From the NCBI RefSeq assembly GCF_003367175.1, contig NZ_QRGA01000010.1, forward strand, positions 304,672-368,671: a stretch of 64,000 nt of DNA. The letters run 5' to 3'. The notes beneath the pieces were generated by a model that worked only from the letters and a program-made list of their open reading frames with translations, was not told the origin of the DNA and made no database searches. Every line of letters starts with the position of its first letter. The stretch's first letter is position 1. A program made the translations under genes and the position numbers. This DNA comes from Trinickia dinghuensis (GTDB taxonomy: Bacteria; Pseudomonadota; Gammaproteobacteria; Burkholderiales; Burkholderiaceae). Below are positions 60,871-64,000 of this stretch, piece by piece.

Positions 60871-63602
60871 GAGGTCCACCCGTTCGCTGCCGTTAACGCA
60901 TTTTGCCATTTTTCTGCGCAGGGGTTATTGCTCCCGTTTAACAGCGTGAAGGCGCGCTTGGCCATGTTTCCACGATCGTGCATTCTGAGCAATGCCGAGT
61001 TGATGATGTTTGTGACATCGTGTAAGGAGTTCCTGTCAGCCGGCGCACTAATGCCGTTGCTCTCCCAGAACCATGCAGACGCATCGCATCCGATCGCACT
61101 GTCCGTCGCGAGCAACCGGGGATTCGGCATGACTGTCGTCCCGGATGCGGTCTGATAGGCGCGGTAGGTTCTATCCCAGGTTACCCCCAAGGGGCCGCGC
61201 CCACGATAGTCAACATCCGGGTACTGTGAGTTGCCGAATAGCACCTTTCCGAGTTCCGCGTCATTGTTGGCCAGATGTGTTTCCGTGTAGGTACGCATTT
61301 GCGCTTCAGTCCAGGTCGGATTCAATCGATGCAAGCCGGCGACTAGCGCACTGTGATAAATGCCCCAGAGACGATGTCCATCACGGTAGTTCAGGCTTTC
61401 TTCGAAAGACGTAAAATCGGTGCACTCTACGCTGGCTTGACCAAGGAAATGAGAAACTCGCGCACAAGTATTCACACTGTGCTTTTTGAATGCTTTCGTC
61501 AAATCAGTGGAGTATTTTTCGGCATTCAAGGTTGTAATGTTGGGGAACAATGCGCTCAAGACATGACTCGTCATGGTGAGGTCCGCGCTGCAGTTTACGC
61601 ATTTAAATCCAGCTGAACTAAAATTACCGACAATGCCAGCCGGATGAAAGTGATAAACACTCGGTGTCGACACCGGCTGTAACGCCGCCTGGCACGAATC
61701 CCACATCTGCAAGAGCTTGATCCGCTCTTTCTCCTTCGTCCAGTACGGCAGACCATCGTGCATAAAAGGGTCGAGCGCATCCCACTTGCTCATCGACCCG
61801 CCCCACTCGCTCTCGTACTTCACGACCAAATGATCGACACGGTTCGCGCGCCATTTCAGGCCCAATGCGGCGAGCAGATCCTGGCCGCCGACCTTGCCTT
61901 GTGCCTGAGATTTCGGCGTCAGAATCTCATCCAGTTTGGCGATCAGTGCATCGCTTTTCGCCGTGTTGAAGCTGGCTTCGAAAGCGGCCTGTTCGTCGGG
62001 TGTTGCGTTATCGCCTGCCAGGTAAAGAAAACGCTTGTAGAGATCGGCCGTCGTTAGATTTGACGACAGCAGTTCGAACCCAGCCCACGCCCATTTATTC
62101 TGCAGCGAAACATTCGGCTGGCCGGAGGCGCAGACGAAGCCGTTGACCGTGTTCATAGTGGCATCGCCAGCATCGACTTCGTACCAGGTATGCTTCTGAT
62201 CATCTACGTGCTCGGGCAAGCCAGCGATGTTGATAACACGTGCGTAGTCGCTGGTTCCGGTCGGCGCCCCCGACAACGACAAGGGGAAGGAATTCCAAGC
62301 ACGCCGCGCACCGTTGCTCGCCAACTCGCTGCGCACAATCCAATAATTCGTTGCGCTACCTGCCCCTGCCGCCTTGACCTGTACCTTGGTCCACATGCCC
62401 GTCTGCGGGGCGTCGCTCGCAAGCTTCACCACGGTATTCGCTGGCAGCGTCAAATCGCCGTCGGTCTTATAGCCGTACAAATTCGCGCCCTTCGAGAGCA
62501 CAAGTTGTGTCTTCGGCTCTTGCGTCAATTGCGCGGCACGCGCCCGACTGCGCCCAATGAACGCCTGCAGATCATCACCAGCGAACACCTCAACATGCAG
62601 CAACGCCCGCTTTGGACTAGGCGGCAACGTCGATGCATGTTCGGCGTTTTGATATTCGCCCAGATAGCCGACCACCTCCCCGGCACCGATGTGTGCAGGC
62701 TTTGGCAGCACGTAGACGCTATCGAGTGCCGCGGGATCGATCTCGCTGTCGAGCCAGGGAAGAAATACCCAGCCGTGCGATGCGTCCGGCGGCACAGCTG
62801 TTCCAGGCTCAAGCGGAGCGATGTCTCCGGAGAGGATGCTAGCAATGCGCCCCCAGTTCTTCGGCGCATGTGCCGGACGTTGAATCTTGACCTTGCTGCC
62901 CGACGGCAAAATGCCGATGTTCTCGCCCGCATGATTATGGTTATCGCGATGCACATGCGAGCCTTTGACTGGATCCCCTGTCTCGACGTGCTCCTGCTTA
63001 TCGGTGGCACGCTGGTCGCTAACCGTGTAAAGCGGCTCCGCATTGTAATAGCCGGGCCAGGTCTTCTTGTTCTTGTCCTGTTCCGAATGCTGATACACCG
63101 TGCAAGGTGCCAAATGCATATACAGACTGAAGAAGACAAGCGAATCCGCCGGGTCCGTGCTCAGCTTGTTCGGTTCGTTGTTGGCAGGCGCTGTCGTCGG
63201 TACATTCGGCGCATTCGGTGCATTTGACGGCGCCGCGGGCAAGGTCAGCTTGTGCTTGACCAACGTGAAGCTTCGCGAATACAGCGCCGTCGAGTTGTCT
63301 GGATAAGTCAGATGCTGGTAGTCGCTATCGAGCCGGTACGCCACGACCACGCCATCGGCAATGCAACGCACGCCGCCGCTGCGGTCCATCGCGCTATCAG
63401 CGGCCGTCAGAGACGCGCCAGCCTGATCAAGGTGAATGCCACCATGCCAAAGACCGTTCAGCCCCAGCGGGAAGGGGCCATCGCTCCCCTGGAGCCCAGC
63501 CAGATAAGCATCCGGGTCCACGGTCCCACTCGCATTTTTCTGCGGAAAGGGATAGGCCCATTGAGAAACCGGGGTCAACGTATCGCCGTTGTCGGCTGCC
63601 AT
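60867..63602 (-). CDS. VgrG-linked cell-wall effector: M23-like domain plus GH19 muramidase-type domain
   Basis: 911 aa, no signal peptide, as expected for type VI secretion cargo. The N-terminal third has a LytM/M23-like pattern: LNGLWHGGIHLD, GVRCIADGVVVAYRL, SLYMHLAP and LLHVEVFAGDDLQ, interrupted by insertions. SH3-like segments follow (residues about 365-430). The C-terminal 220 residues match glycoside hydrolase family 19: RVSHFLGQASVECTDFTSFE with the putative catalytic E726, and DYRGRGPLGVTWDRTYRAYQ. Family 19 enzymes in secretion loci cut peptidoglycan or chitin. It lies 72 bases downstream of the vgrG end, and its stop overlaps the immunity gene start. Confidence 0.82.
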   Translation of the reverse strand: MAADNGDTLTPVSQWAYPFPQKNASGTVDPDAYLAGLQGSDGPFPLGLNGLWHGGIHLDQAGASLTAADSAMDRSGGVRCIADGVVVAYRLDSDYQHLTYPDNSTALYSRSFTLVKHKLTLPAAPSNAPNAPNVPTTAPANNEPNKLSTDPADSLVFFSLYMHLAPCTVYQHSEQDKNKKTWPGYYNAEPLYTVSDQRATDKQEHVETGDPVKGSHVHRDNHNHAGENIGILPSGSKVKIQRPAHAPKNWGRIASILSGDIAPLEPGTAVPPDASHGWVFLPWLDSEIDPAALDSVYVLPKPAHIGAGEVVGYLGEYQNAEHASTLPPSPKRALLHVEVFAGDDLQAFIGRSRARAAQLTQEPKTQLVLSKGANLYGYKTDGDLTLPANTVVKLASDAPQTGMWTKVQVKAAGAGSATNYWIVRSELASNGARRAWNSFPLSLSGAPTGTSDYARVINIAGLPEHVDDQKHTWYEVDAGDATMNTVNGFVCASGQPNVSLQNKWAWAGFELLSSNLTTADLYKRFLYLAGDNATPDEQAAFEASFNTAKSDALIAKLDEILTPKSQAQGKVGGQDLLAALGLKWRANRVDHLVVKYESEWGGSMSKWDALDPFMHDGLPYWTKEKERIKLLQMWDSCQAALQPVSTPSVYHFHPAGIVGNFSSAGFKCVNCSADLTMTSHVLSALFPNITTLNAEKYSTDLTKAFKKHSVNTCARVSHFLGQASVECTDFTSFEESLNYRDGHRLWGIYHSALVAGLHRLNPTWTEAQMRTYTETHLANNDAELGKVLFGNSQYPDVDYRGRGPLGVTWDRTYRAYQTASGTTVMPNPRLLATDSAIGCDASAWFWESNGISAPADRNSLHDVTNIINSALLRMHDRGNMAKRAFTLLNGSNNPCAEKWQNALTAANGWTS

Positions 63603-63674
63603 GCTATATGTTTCCTAATTATTCTCGTAAGAGCCCTGCCTATCCGCGGGGCACCCTGCCGCTTCGCCAAGCGC

Positions 63675-64000
63675 CTATCCTGAAAACGATGTCGAGCGTT
63701 TCGGCTTGCCGTCCGCCGCTACCCATGACGGGAATGCCGTATCCAACCGCGCCGGCCCTGAAAAATCATGGGTGGCTCCTTTCACATCGATCTTTCCCGG
63801 CGCGTGAATCTCAATGTTGCCGTCCGCAATAAGGATATAGGCGCCGCCACTCGTCAGTAAGATCTGCTTCTTGGCCGCAGCCGTGACCAAATCGGTCGCA
63901 GAGATCACCGTCACCTTTTTTTGCGCGGTCAGCTCGATGTTGTCCGACTGCGCCTGAATCTCCACCTTCCCCTTCGCCGCAAACAGCTTCATCCCCGCGT
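63675..64000 (-). CDS. vgrG: VgrG spike protein, C-terminal part (partial)
   Basis: About 108 residues, open at the right edge. MKLFAAKGKVEIQAQSDNIE, TAQKKVTVISATD and IEIHAPGKIDVKGA form the DUF2345-type beta-helix of T6SS VgrG proteins (the tip of the spike); the ending SGPARLDTAFPSWVAADGKP is an extension. The true start is beyond 64000. Being directly upstream of a non-exported cell-wall hydrolase supports that protein as VgrG-carried cargo. Confidence 0.87.
   Translation of the reverse strand, partial: AGMKLFAAKGKVEIQAQSDNIELTAQKKVTVISATDLVTAAAKKQILLTSGGAYILIADGNIEIHAPGKIDVKGATHDFSGPARLDTAFPSWVAADGKPKRSTSFSG

Overview
The window looks like part of a chromosome or large replicon from a Burkholderiaceae betaproteobacterium, in the Burkholderia/Paraburkholderia/Trinickia/Caballeronia neighbourhood. 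The reasons are uniformly high GC with GC-rich third positions in most genes, and typical family content: divergent metE/metR, an IlvA with a tandem ACT-like tail, NodT-type efflux operons, a FUSC/DUF1656/HlyD efflux operon, many LysR regulators, a second MotA/MotB-like stator and a VgrG-linked effector locus. The genus assignment is inference. No rRNA, tRNA, CRISPR array or complete insertion sequence is visible.

Layout. 0-6.2 kb: a seven-gene minus-strand operon joining a three-subunit flavin/iron-sulfur amino-acid or opine dehydrogenase, an Asp/Glu-racemase-fold protein and a polar amino-acid ABC importer. 6.4-9.7 kb: metE and divergent metR. 9.8-14.1 kb: a membrane TPR protein, a small secreted protein, a GST, and an MFS transporter divergent from a LysR regulator. 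14.8-17.0 kb: a secreted S10 carboxypeptidase lipoprotein plus a small EF-hand-like secreted protein; the same pair recurs at 28.7-31.0 kb. 17.2-22.0 kb: an EmrAB plus NodT efflux operon with its MarR repressor and two matching palindromic operators. 22.1-25.4 kb: a LysR gene, three gene remnants and a lone fliD. 25.4-28.3 kb: a MotB-like/MotA-like stator pair led by a protein that joins a cyclic-nucleotide-binding domain, a winged helix and a FliG C-terminal-like domain. 31.6-40.4 kb: an iron-linked operon (TonB receptor, 2OG oxygenase, SbnB-, SbnH-, SbnA-like enzymes, MATE exporter, short SbnI/ParB-like protein) that resembles the diaminopropionate part of staphyloferrin B synthesis but has no siderophore synthetase. 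40.7-49.9 kb: mostly core genes (aquaporin, ilvA, aldose epimerase family, NlpD-like, acyl-CoA synthetase, cytochrome b561, DUF2288). 50.1-55.0 kb: a LysR-controlled aromatic-acid-type efflux operon. 55.2-64.0 kb: a lower-GC, partly decayed accessory island downstream of a vgrG, with an M23-like/GH19 effector, a translationally coupled immunity candidate, an immunity paralogue, and an array of secreted orphan and pseudogene copies.

The two most interesting systems are the cyclic-nucleotide/FliG-like fusion beside its own stator pair (25.4-28.3 kb) and the synthetase-less Sbn-like metallophore operon (31.6-40.4 kb). Both calls rest on motif reading of the translated sequence; no database search was possible.
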